Shown here in pieces: positions 21,411-33,700 of a stretch of 64,000 bases of DNA. The first letter of the stretch is position 1, and every line of letters starts with the position of its first letter. The notes beneath the pieces are model-generated. The model was not told the origin of the DNA and searched no databases. It saw only the letters and a list, made by a program, of their open reading frames with translations. The position numbers were made by a program, and so were the translations under genes. The DNA is from Sphaerolaimus hirsutus (lineage: Eukaryota; Nematoda; Chromadorea; Monhysterida; Sphaerolaimidae), in contig OZ038451.1 in the NCBI GenBank assembly GCA_964036195.1, positions 10,420,529-10,484,528 of the forward strand, given 5' to 3'.

Positions 21411-23838
21411 TGAGATGGAGATGTGAGAGTGCGCGAAGCTAGAAATGTGAGAGTGTGCGAAGCTGTAAACATGAGAGTGAGCACAATGGTAAAAATGTAC
21501 GAGTGAGCAAAATGGTAAATGTGAGAGTGAGCAAAATGGTAAATGTGAGAGTGAGTGAAATGGTACATGTGAGAGTGAGCGAAATGGTACATGTGATACA
21601 TTTACACATAGACATGTGAGAGTGTGCAAAACGTGACAATTCCAAATTCATACGTCATCTGTTTTTTTTGCTTATTTTCAGCTATTCTTGACATTTGCAC
21701 AAAATGCCAAATTTTTTCACACTTTGATGACCTATGACTCACTTACAGTAGGTATAAAAAGTGAATTTGTGAAGTGAAGTGAATTAGTTAAGTTAATTAA
21801 ATGTGAGAGTGTGCGAAGCTGCAAATGTGAGAGTGCGCAAAGCTGCAAATGTGAGAGTGCGCGAAGCTGCAAATGTGAGAGTGCGTGAAGCTAGAAATGT
21901 GAGAGTGTGCCAAGCTGTAAACATGTGAGAGTGAGCAAAATGGTACATGTGAGAGTGAACAAAATGGTAAATGTGAGAGTGAGCGAAATGGTACATGTGA
22001 TACATTTACACATAGACATGTGAGAGTGTGCAAAACGTGACAATTCCAAATTCATATGTCATCTGTTTTTTTTGCTTATTTTCAGCTATTCTTGACATTT
22101 GCACAAAATGCCAAATTTTTTCACACTTTGATGACCTATGACTCACTTACAGTAGGTATAAAAAGTGAATTTGTGAAGTGAAGTGAATTAGTTAAGTTAA
22201 TTAAATGTGAGAGTGTGCGAAGCTGCAAATGTTAGAGTGCGCAAAGCTGCAAATGTGAGAGTGCGCGAAGCTGCAAATGTGAGAGTGCGTGAAGCTAGAA
22301 ATGTGAGAGTGTGCCAAGCTGTAAACATGTGAGAGTGCGCGAATCTGCAAATGTGAGAGTGCGCGAAGCTGCAAATGTGAGAGTGCATGAAGCTAGAAAT
22401 GTGAGAGTGTGCCAAGCTGTAAACATGTGAGAGTGAGCGAAATGGTACATGTGAGAGTGAACAAAATGGTAAATGTGAGAGTGAGCGAAATGGTACATGT
22501 GATACATTTACACATAGACATGTGAGAGTGTGCAAAACGTGACAATTCCAAATTCATATGTCATCTGTTTTTTTTGCTTATTTTCAGCTATTCTTGACAT
22601 TTGCACAAAATGCCAAATTTTTTCACACTTTGATGACCTATGACTCACTTACAGTAGGTATAAAAAGTGAATTTGTGAAGTGAAGTGAATTAGTTAAGTT
22701 AATTAAATGTGAGAGTGTGCGAAGCTGCAAATGTTAGAGTGCGCAAAGCTGCAAATGTGAGAGTGCGCGAAGCTGCAAATGTGAGAGTGCGTGAAGCTAG
22801 AAATGTGAGAGTGTGCCAAGCTGTAAACATGTGAGAGTGCGCGAATCTGCAAATGTGAGAGTGCGCGAAGCTGCAAATGTGAGAGTGCATGAAGCTAGAA
22901 ATGTGAGAGTGTGCCAAGCTGTAAACATGTGAGAGTGAGCGAAATGGTACATGTGAGAGTGAACAAAATGGTAAATGTGAGAGTGAGCGAAATGGTACAT
23001 GTGATACATTTACACATAGACATGTGAGAGTGTGCAAAACGTGACAATTCCAAAGTCATACATCATCTGTTTTTTTGCTTATTTTCAGCTATTCTTGACA
23101 TTTGCACAAAATGCTAAAATTTTTTCACACTTTGATGACCTATGACTCACTTACAGTAGGTATAAAAAGTGAATTTGTGAAGTGAAGTGAATTAGTTAAA
23201 TGTGAATAGTTAAATGTTAGTTAAAAGTTAATTAAATGTGAGAGTGCGCGAAGCTGCAAACGTGAGAGTGCGCGAAGCTGCAAAAGAGTGCGCGAATCTG
23301 CAAATGTGAGAGTGCGCGAATCTGCAAATGTGAGAGTGTGCGAAGCTGAATTTTTTCACACTTTGATGACCTATGACTCACTTACAGTAGGTATAAAAAG
23401 TGAATTTGTGAAGTGAAGTGAATTAGTTAAATGTGAATAGTTAAATGTTAGTTAAAAGTTAATTAAATGTGAGAGTGCGCGAAGCTGCAAATGTGAGAGT
23501 GTGCGAAGCTGCAAACGTGAGAGTGCGCGAATCTTCAAATGTGAGAGTGCGCGAAGCTGCAAATGTGAGAGTGCGCGAATCTGCAAATGTGAGAGTGCGC
23601 GAAGCTGCAGATGTGAGAGTGTGTGAAGCTGCAAATGTGAGAGTGAGCACAATGGTAAAAATGTAAGAGTGAGCAAAATGGTAAATGTGAGAGTGAGCAA
23701 AATGGTAAATGTGAGAGTGAGTGAAATGGTACATGTGAGAGTGGGCAAGATGTTAAATGTGAGAGTGCACAAAATAGTAAATGTGAGAGTGAGCAAAATG
23801 GTAAATGTGAGAGTGAGCAAAATGGTAAACAGTAGGGG
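21411..23838. repeat. 24-bp minisatellite higher-order array, second unit
   Basis: Same as 10046-12475. It differs by a 2-bp loss inside one repeat (GCAAAAGAGTG at about 23281 versus GCAAATGAGAGTG) and one substitution in a spacer-adjacent word (GTGATACATTT versus GTGATCCATTT at 11137). Confidence 0.9.
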
Positions 23839-26800
23839 GAGTTGTTTGAGGGAAGGGGCAAAAGGGTAAATACATTTTCCTGGAAAAAAAAGTTGTTTTT
23901 AGCTATTCTTGACATTTGCACAAAATGCCAATTTTCACACTTTGATGACCGATGACTCACTCACAGTGGGTATTAAACGTGAATTACACAAACGTTCAAA
24001 AGAATGGATGATTTTCAGAAAATAAAATTAATTATAATGTTATACAATCTCTAAAAGTAAAAATTTCATTCATTAACCTCTAAAAACCGCAGGAAAATAG
24101 CAATAAGTATCAATAATATCAATAATTTAGCATATGATTTATTATTTCACATTGGTCACATTTATTACATAACATCAGCTTCTTGTGACAATTGTGTAAA
24201 ACGTGTGATGCAGCTAGTAAATTTAAATGATAAATACAAAACGTAAATGTGTAAATTCTTTAGTACAGTGAAGGGTGGGGGACCTTTGCCCCCACAGCTA
24301 CTCAGTAGTGGTTTGGCAGACCTCCGAAAATACTGAACAACTTTTTTAGCCGGTGCCTCGCACCACTGTATAAGCGCTTGGCCCTCCAACGCGCTCAAGC
24401 CACTCAAAATGTAAAGTAAAAAAGTCGGATCATTGATCATTGTGACGTTTAAATTCACTAGTTTGTGTGTGTTTTGCCTGTTTTTTTTTGCCTATTTTTT
24501 TCAACTTTTTCCAATTTTTAGCTTTTCTCCATTTTCTACCCATCTATGCCTTGAAAAAGCATATACTGTATTTCCTCGATGCACTGTTAGCGAAAAAATT
24601 TTGTCCTGTAAAATGTCAATTTTAAATAAAAAGGAGAAGTTTTTTTGACTGAAATTTTGACACTATCTATGACAATTGACAATTTCTTAGGACATGAATC
24701 TAGATGAATGTTGGCACTTGCCCCTGCACGTAGCTAAATATTATTTACACTGGCAGCAGTCCCCGCTAGCTTTTTGTGTGTATTTTCTTTAAGTTGGGTA
24801 GAAACACCAATCTGACTAAAATAATTATATCTACTTTTTCTTTTCTGTTCTTGTTCTTTTCACAAAAGCATTGAAAAACATGTTATTGAACATTTCTGAG
24901 CAAAAGTAGACTTGGTGCCAACAGTTGTGTAGGTATTTTCCAAACAAATTTATTGTGCGACATTTGCACACAATGGCAAAATGTTTGCAAAATACAGAAA
25001 AATCGCTGGCGCCAAGGCTACTTTTGTTCAAAAATGTTCCATAACATGTTTTACAATGCTTTTGTGCAAAAAAAACAGACAGCAAAAACAAATATAAATA
25101 TTCTAAACGGTTGCAGTTTTATTATGTTTTAAAGAAAATACTGGAACATTTTCAAGTAAATGTGGCCTTGGCACCAGCATTTTTGTTACTGTTTTCTTGA
25201 AAACTTAAAGAAACCACAATTGATAAAAATATATATTTTTATCTACCTATTTTTTGTTGTCTGTTTTTTTGCACAAAAGCATTGAAAATCATGTCATAGA
25301 ACATTTCCAAGCAAAAGTAGACTTGGCGCCAGCATGTTTATGAGTATTTTCTTCAAGACAGAAAGAAATGGCAGTTGACCAAAATATTTATAATTATTTT
25401 TGATGTCTGTTTTTTTGCACAAAAGCATTGAAAAACATGTCATGAAAGATTTCCAAGCTAAAGTAGTTTTGGCGCCAGCATTTTTGTGTGTATTTTCTTT
25501 AAGTCGGGTAGAAACACCAATCCGACTAAAATAATTATATCTACTTTTTGTTTTCTGTTTTTTTTTCTTCACAAAAGCATTGAAAAACATGTTATTGAAC
25601 ATTTCTGAGCAAAAGTAGACTTGGTGCCAACAGTTGTGTAAGTATTTTCCAAACAAATTTATTGTGCGACATTTGCACACAATGGCAAAATTTGCAAAAT
25701 ACAGAAAAATGCTGGCGCCAAGGCTACTTTTGTTCAAAAATGTTCCATAACATGTTTTACAATTTTTGTGCAAAAAAAAGACAACAAAAACAAATATAAA
25801 TATTCTAGATGATTACGATTTCTTTCCATCTTGAAGAAAATTCTCACATTTTTTTCACATTGCTCACATAGCATTTGCGATCAAAAATACAGGCAATTGC
25901 AAAGGAAAATGAAGGGGCACTGCGAACGAAAATTCTGGGGGCTCTGCGAACGAAAATTCTGGGGGCTCTGCGAACGAAAATTCTGGGGGCTCTGCGAACG
26001 AAAATTCTGGCAAATTGCACTATAACGCGGGATTGAATCCCGTTCAAATCCTTAGAGGGATCAAATCTCGTTCGAATCACTAGAGGGATCGAATCCCATT
26101 GAAATCCTTAGAGGGATCGAATCTCGTTTGCGCCCTTTTTTCTGTCGCTTTTAAATCACTAGACACCTGGGGGCAGTTCCGCTGAGACGAAATTGCATCA
26201 TTTATGCGTCAATTTTACTGTTCTCTACATTTGCACACAATCGCTCTGCGCATGCTAGTTTGCAGCTGAAATTTATTGGAGTTAGGGATTGTGTTTGACA
26301 GGCTGCAGCTTTTTCCAGGGGCCAGTCCTGCACCCTGTGAACATAATGTAAATGTTGACTGTCTAGAATTTGTCAAAAATTGAATACATTTTACAGTGTC
26401 TTTTACATGACATTTGACACTTTACAGGGTTTATTACATCATGACATATGACATTTTACAGGGTCTTTTACACTTTACAGGGTTCAATACATTTTACAGG
26501 GTCTTTTACATGACATTTGACACTTTACGGGGTTTATTACATCATGACATATGACATTTTACAGGGTTTTTTACACTTTACAGGGTTCAATACATTTTAC
26601 AGGGTCTTTTACATGACATTTGACACTTTACAGGGTTTATTACATCATGACATACCGTATTTCCTTGAAATACCCCCCCCAGATTGCCTTTTTTCTCCCT
26701 TTTTCCTTCTAAAGCTTGAAAAACTCCATATAGGTATTGAACCCCTGCGACCCCCCCTCAAAAAACATCAAATATACACATGATTTGTGATGGAATGGCG

Positions 26801-27217
26801 CCATTTGAGGGCGCCAAAGTAAGCCGCACCATGGCGCCCTTCTACTACTTTTGCTACTTGTTCACCGGGTTGTCTTGTGCACCGACACACCCCCTTTTTG
26901 TTGCCGCTCTTAGGGTTCAATCAGAATTGACTTTTCGGGATGGGGATTGGGGTCACGGGATCGGGATTACTTTTTTGAATTTTCGGGATGAGGATTTTGG
27001 AAAACCTTCAAATATACATATTTGATTTTTCACAAATAAATGAAAACATACTTGGATGCCAGAGGAGAAGCATAAAATTCACATCTGAGCTTTCCGTTCA
27101 CATTTCTCAGTGAAAAATATCCTTTGACAATTTTGACAAATTTTACTGGGATCGCCGTGATCATGATTATGGAATTTTGTCACTATAACCGCTTTTGAAA
27201 ATGCAACGTTAATTCAG

Positions 27218-30054
27218 GTGCTCCGGCTGATGTGCCTTCAATCGTTGATCGGCGACGGGCTCAAAGCCAAAGTGCTCGATTCCTACCGAACCAAATTCGT
27301 GCAGGTGGCCGCACTTTTCAATCATCAATGGCGACCCACGCAGTAGTTGACACATGTGTGTCAACTTGTTTGTGTCAACTCAAATTTCGGCTCCGCGAGT
27401 TGCGCTGCGATCTTCCAATGCACGTGCCGTAATATTCATGTTTCAACTTTATTTTCATTTTAATTTTTTTTATTTGCTGCATGTCCATTTGGAGATCGCT
27501 CTGCGACACGCGTAACCGAAACCTAAGTTGACACAAACCAGTTGACATGTGTCAACTAGTGTGTTCTCCACCAACAGCCAACAACACCCCCTTCAATTTA
27601 CCCCCCCCCCTGCAGAGCTACGGCTACGAACTGGTAGACGACCTTATCAACCTGCAGCGGGCGGGTATACTACGCGAGCGCGCCGCCGCCCCCAAAAGCA
27701 TGCCCTTCAGCTACCCCTCCCTGAACGATTCTGGTCCATCCAGGAAGGGGGATAGTTCGCCCGTTTGTGGAGTGGGTCAGGTGAAGAAACAGTTGCGACT
27801 GCTTGTTGAGGGGGTCGATGAACAGGTGTGTTTTTGTTATGTGTTCGTTTTTTTGCATATGCAGTTGATTGTGGTGGGAGCGGAGTTTGTTGCAGATGTG
27901 GTCAACTGAAACGCGTTTTACAGTGAAATTACCATATCCCATCTGAATAAAAATCTAAGATTTTTTCTCTATATTTGCATTGCTCCATTTATTGGGGCGT
28001 TTGGTATACAATTATACAGGTTATTCTATTCAGCAAACTACGGTCCCATTCTTTCTATATTAAATTTTCATACGTTCAGTGTGGTCTTTCAAACTTTTCG
28101 CTACTCAATAAACAAGGCAAGTAAGCATGATTTCAACCATTCTGATGCCAGTCCCGCACCTTGTAAAGTGTCAAAGGTCGTGTAAAATGTCGCATATTGT
28201 GTAAACTGTCGCGCAAACTGTCTATTGTCATTCAAAATGTCAAAAGTTCAGTAATGCAATTTTGTATTTTTATTGCCGCTTGACAGGGTGCGGCACTGCT
28301 CCCTGGTTTGGCGTGACACTCTCAACCATGCCAATGTACACATCTAAACACCTTCCCGGTCACGTCCGGCACCCTATTTTTGATCGTACTTGTGACACCC
28401 TATCTCCAGTTCTAGGGCGCGCCAGTAGCTGAAACTTGGGGGAGATATTGGCGCAACCCCCCTCTACGTCGCATGAATTAGGGGGGTCGCGGCGACCCCT
28501 CTAATTCATGCGAGGTAGAGGGGGGTTGCGCCAATATCTCCCCCAAGTTTCAGGCTCTGCGGCACCCTAGAACTGGGTATAGGATGTGAGAAGTAAAATC
28601 AAAAAATGGGTGCCGGACGTGACCGGGAAGGTGTTTATAACCTGCATCTCCCATGCCCACAGAAGCCGACCGACTGCGCGTACTCGTACAGCGGGTGGGC
28701 GCCGGTGCTGGGTCGGCTGCTGGAGGCGCTGCTGGGCGGCTGGTCGCAGCCGCACCTGCTCGACGCCGTCAAGTCGCTGCCCGGCGCCATGGAAGTCAAC
28801 TTGCGTCGGTTGTTGTGTGTGTGTGTGTACATTGGTGTGGGTGGTTGCCCGAATTGGTTCGGTTGGCACCTGGCTACTGATTTGCATTGAAAAACTCTTT
28901 TGGGAGCTTTACAGGGACGTATCCAGGATTTTTGAGCGGGGGGGGGGGCTGCTTGTTTACGGGGGCCGGCGAGCGGGGGGGGCTCAGCCCCCCCCCCCTA
29001 AATTTTTTCACTATATAGGGACGGAAAGTTGTTTTGGCGCTAGCGCCATACCAAGGCGCCACGCCATGGCGCTATTGGCGTTGGCGCCAGCGCCAGGAAC
29101 CGCTTTAAATAGATGTAAATATGCATACATATGCAGCGAAAGTCGCAAAAATGTGTTCATTTTCAAGGATATTTGTTTACAGGGACCGATCCGCTAAAAA
29201 TACAATGTATGGGGAAGAAATTGCGCGCTTGCGCGCAAAATTTTTCAGAAACATCGAAAAATGTAAAGGGAAAATTGCATTTTCCGGGACTTTTTAGGTC
29301 TCACCCCGGGAGGGGGGGGGGGCTGCAGCCCCCCCCCCCGCCCCCCCCCCCCCTGGATACGGCCCTGGAGCTTTATATTTGAAAAAACGTTAGAAAAAAA
29401 TCATAAGATTTTTTTTTCTGATGATTTTTTATTTTTGCCAGAATTTTCAGATTTACTTAATTATATCTTCATTTTGAGTGATTTTCTGCGATGAAAAAAA
29501 TCACATTTTTATGTATTTATATTTATTTTTCCGACTAGAGTTGATTATATTTTATCAAAATCACCCTATCCTATCAATGCTACTACCTATATTTGATTTT
29601 CTTGGAAGCGACAGTATCAATCCCTGATTTTTAAGTGAAAATTTTACTTTTCACATTTTACCCTTACTATAAAGACTTTGAATTTCCACGCCGCCGCACA
29701 TTTCAGCTTGCGAAAGCGACGCCGCAAGCAAATCGGTCCCAGATCCAGGTGCCTCGGAGCGCCGGCCGTCTGTGCTCATGGTCGTGATCGGTGGGATCAC
29801 ATTTGGTGAGATGTCCGCGCTACGAATGGTTGCCAGGCAGAGGGGTGAGTGGACGGATCGTGTCCCTGTAGTCATGTAAACCCGCCAGTCATGTATTATT
29901 TTTTTTTTTGGGGGTAGCAACGATGGAGTAAACTTTTTTATGACCATTTCGCTGTTTCGCAGGATTCAATTTGATGGTTGTAACGACGAGCGTGATAAAT
30001 GGGGAGCGATTTTTGGAACAGTTTCACACGTTGCCGCCGGATGGTATGATGTGA
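27218..30054 (+). CDS. VPS33A: VPS33A-like vacuolar sorting protein, last five exons (copy 2)
   Basis: Exons at 27218-27304, 27616-27825, 28663 to about 28804, 29707-29844 and 29963-30054 (stop TGA 30052-30054) correspond one to one to copy 1. The only change noticed in coding sequence is GATTCA to GATCCA in the fourth exon (serine to proline near its start, at about 29744). After the stop, the sequence runs into what looks like the native 3' flank (ATATTTGACTTAG), shared with the third copy, so of the two complete sets this one is more likely to sit in original context on its 3' side. As in copy 1, no N-terminal exons precede it: the 5' side is the tandem repeat unit. Whether it is transcribed from a promoter inside the unit cannot be judged. 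Confidence 0.8.
28347..28635. mobile_element. TA-target palindromic MITE, second unit
   Basis: Same position in the VPS33A intron as 16984-17272, with the same 28-base terminal repeats. Confidence 0.85.
28912..29367. mobile_element. hAT-like G/C-run MITE, second unit
   Basis: Same insertion as 17549-18006, two bases shorter in its homopolymer runs. Target duplication GAGCTTTA at 28904-28911 and 29368-29375. Confidence 0.9.
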
Positions 30055-30767
30055 TATTTGACTTAGTTCGTTAAGTATTAATGTTACCGTTGGCAAATGT
30101 ACAAATGGGCACGCCAATTGGCCTTACTGTGGTTTCAGTGTCGGTTTGTGCACCGCTGCGCATGTGAGCCGTTGCAACTGCATGTTAATTGCTAAATTTC
30201 ATTACAGCGATCTATGATTGAAAGGCTGTGATATTCCTTCCTTTCCCGCATTCGAGTGTGCTGAAAAATATATAGGTGCCTGCCCTATATATACTTTGTT
30301 TGATGAAGATTATATTTGTATTTGATTTTATTATCGACGAAATATCTGCTTATCTAAATATTTATGTATTGGCGCTGCGCACACTAGTTTACCAAATTCT
30401 TAGTTTACCGTTAGTAAACTCATTTTTCAGCTTCTGAGTGCATCTGAGTTTACTGGAATGTGTTATTTTTCATCAACAATCTCCATCAACTGTAGTTGAC
30501 GAACAGCTCATTCCGGTAAACACAAATGCGCTTAGAAGCTGTAAAATGAGTTTACCAATTTCTTAGTTTACCGTTAGTAAACTAGTGTGTGCAGCCGCAT
30601 TGATACATGGAATTTTTGTTATCGATCACGATACGATAATAATATGAATGATCGCTACTTCAGACAAGTAAATATGTCAATATTTGGCAATTAAATAGTT
30701 TGCGTTTTTTATCGCTGCACTCTGTCTGCTTATCATGTAACCTCCAATCATTTTCCCCTCTGTTCAA
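30055..30767. other. Intergenic region between VPS33A 3' end and coiled-coil gene
   Basis: About 700 bp separate the VPS33A stop and the first coding exon of the next gene on the same strand. It contains the polymorphic element at 30372-30599. A short tail-to-head spacing like this must hold the VPS33A polyadenylation site and the next gene's promoter, but I see no clear motif beyond AT-rich sequence. The equivalent region in the other copy is 46715-47193. Confidence 0.45.
30372..30599. mobile_element. CACACTAGTTTACC-type MITE with 3-bp target duplication
   Basis: Present here, absent at 47026-47028 in the second copy of the locus (TATTTATGTATTGATACATGG). The element starts GCGCTGCGCACACTAGTTTACC and ends AGTAAACTAGTGTGTGCAGCCGCA; TTG is duplicated on both sides. 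The interior folds back on GTCAACTAC/GTAGTTGAC. Confidence 0.85.
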
Positions 30768-33700
30768 ATGAAAAATGTGCAGAAGCCAAAAATGAGCATG
30801 GATACTGATTTGGCGCTGCTCATGAAGCGCTACGGCTACCAAGCGACCAGTGGCCCCGAAACTCGGAGATTGATCCAGGAATATGTGAGTGGTTGTTTTG
30901 TTTTTATATTTTGGTCCTTTGGCTGTGTCCGCCCTTTGTCTATTGGGTGTAAACGTGGTAATTTTTTTAAAGTGTTTTTAAGATGATATTTCAAGATTAA
31001 GTAGTTTTCTATATTTTCCTAGTCCATTTTCGATTTTTTTATCTGCCAAATTATGCATATATCCTTATGCTTACCGGCCTTCTGCGGTACCGTACACATT
31101 CCAAACATGCGCCACAGAACTTTACAATCTGCCACCCTAGAATAGGCTTCCATTTTCACTCGCACCATGAACGTTGCTTAAAAACGAGTCAATTGATTAC
31201 GCTCGCGCATGTGATCACTGACCTGCTCGCATGAAATTCCTCATTGTGAGTTCCTACGTCATTTGATTGCATTTTCAGTTGAGCCGGCCCGTGGATCATG
31301 CTCTTGTGGCGGCGAATCTGCGTCGGGTGCTGCTGCGATGCATGGATAAAGCCAGGGAAAGCGTGCAGGCTGCCGACCAGACCGCCGTTAGTCCACCGTC
31401 CCCCGATCCCACACACTAGTTGACATCACAAATAAATGTCAACTGAATGTCAACTAAAAAACATGAAAAAAAGTTTAAGGCATCACATTTTACAGAAACA
31501 ATGAAACATAAGTGTCACGATATTTTATTAACAATGTTCTATCAAATAGGAAGTCGAAATCAAATAATTAACCAAAATTTAGTTGACATTAGGGTTCAAA
31601 CGGGACCAGTTTTTCGGACCGGGACCGGGACCAGAAATTTTTCTTATCGGGACCGGGACCGGGACTAGGTGGTCGGGACCGGGACCGGGACCGGGACTGG
31701 CATTTTTCAATTGTCGGGACCGGGACCGGGACTGGGGCATGCGGACCGGGACCAGGATTTGCCGAACCAGGTACCAGGACCACAGCCCCCTTTTGAGCCC
31801 TATCGGGACCGATAACTATTTGAATGCATATTTTCAGAAGTTTCATACGATTTTCACACTTCAATCAATTTACATTCAATCAAAATTGTCATCAAAAATA
31901 AAATAAAAGTAACAAAATTCAATTGAGTCACAAAAAATGACATAATGCACGAAAATTGTGACAGTGAGTATTGATACATAAGCTGGCGCAGTGCTTTCTG
32001 ACGGAAAAAAATTTTTTCTGCCTTCTCTGATGTCGAACATGAATGAGAATGTTTGGAACTCACCAAAAAAAACGTCAAAAATTCGTTGACGGAGAGAATG
32101 CGCCGAAAGGCGCGAATTTTTTTCGAATTTTACAAGTATTTAAAAGGCAAAATTTGGATCCAGTTCGGTCAATTTTTCTTATCGGGACCGCTGAAAAATT
32201 CCGGGACCGGGACCGGGACTGGGTGGTCGGGACCGGGACCGGGACTGGCCTTTTTCAATTGTCGGGACCGGGACCGGGACCGGGACTGGGGTGTCGGGAC
32301 CGGGACCGCCCCAGTCCCGACTTTTTGCCGAACCATGTACCGGGACCGCGGTCCCGTTTGAACCCTAGTTGACATCGATTTTGATGTCAACTAAAGTGTT
32401 GGAGCCCAATGGCCCTACACACACTAGTTTTCACCGTGACCATTATGAAAACTGAAATGGCGACATGGCGACATCCAGCGTACTCTTTTTGTATGCTATG
32501 TGTTTTAGTTTTAAAAATTTTAAATTTTAACTTTCATTCATTCACATTCCAATTAATATAAAATAAAATCATTCAACCGTGTTCATTAATTTGCATTTGA
32601 AAAATTTTCAGTTTTCACACGAAGTCACGGTGAAAACTAGTGTGTGTAGGCACAATCTGCCGTATTTATTCGAGCGGCGCTCGCAGGCGGCGGCGGCTCT
32701 GCACCAGCGCATGCGCGAGCAGGAGACGCTCATCTCCAAGCAGGAGGAGGACTTGTCGTCGTTGCGCAAGCAGTTGGCGCAGTGCCAACGCGAACTGCAC
32801 ACCAAGCAGCAGATCGCCGACGCGGCGCACGCCGACCAAACCGCCGCGTCGCGCGACGGCCCAGACTTGGAAAAGTGGAAGGAAAAGTATGAGGTTGGGT
32901 TGCGCCTTTAGAATGTCATGCTGAAAATATGCCATGAGTCACGTCAACTAGTTATTTTGAAGGTGCAAATTGACAAAAGGTAGTTTTATTAGCGATTTTG
33001 AGCAAAAGTTGGGATGAAATTTCTCAAAAATCGTTTCAGGTGGCTAAATAGCTGGCCGATTTAGGGGTGTTAAAAAACGAAGCTAAAACCTTTCCCTCTG
33101 GGAAAGGTAGATAGCTGGGCGGCCTCCGGGATAGATAGCTGGGCGATTTTGATTGTAAGCCCCCCCCCCCTTATCGGAACCCCTGTAAATGCGTGTGTTA
33201 CACAGAGCGCTCAGAGCACCCTGAAGCAGTACCAGGACAAGACTGAGCAGCTGAGACACGATCTGCACGCTGCCAATTCGGGACGTAGGGCTGTGGAAGA
33301 TAAATGCAAGGTGCTCTATTGGCGGCCCACACACTAGTTGACACACGCGTGTCAACTGGCCTGTGTCAACTCAGATTTCGGTTTCACATGTCGCATAACG
33401 ACCTTCCAATGCCATTTCCGTAATATTTTTTCAACATTGCAGAATGTGCATTTGGAGATCGCCCTGCTTCAGGTGAAGCCGAAATCTGAGTTGACATCAA
33501 TACTGTGTAAACTAGGGCCGCCTTGATTTTGTTATTTTGATAATTATTTAGGTCAACTTAATCGTGATGTTATTTTAAAAATTTGTACGTAGACACTACA
33601 AAGCGATTTGCTCGCCATGAAGCGTCGATTGGATGCGGTCGAGGGTCGAGCATCTGAGTTGACACTGTTGAAAAATGCTCTGCGAAAATGGCAGCACGCT

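Larger units (their letters stand above)
18704..30066. repeat. 11.36-kb tandem unit, copy 2
   Basis: Near-identical to 7345-18703. The junction at 18694-18709 (TATGATGTGATTACCATTGG) replaces the normal downstream flank TATTTGACTT seen after the stop codon at 30054 and 46714. Sub-features keep their order: foldback 18900-19075, gene fragment scar 19076-19308, minisatellites 20623-23838, long tandem 24743-25823, short tandems 25916-26128, VPS33A exons 27218-30054. Confidence 0.9.

Noticed and set aside
31589-31864. Repetitive G-P/R-S peptide frames over GGGACC arrays
   Set aside because: They lie inside the hAT-like element, which is absent from the other copy of the locus.
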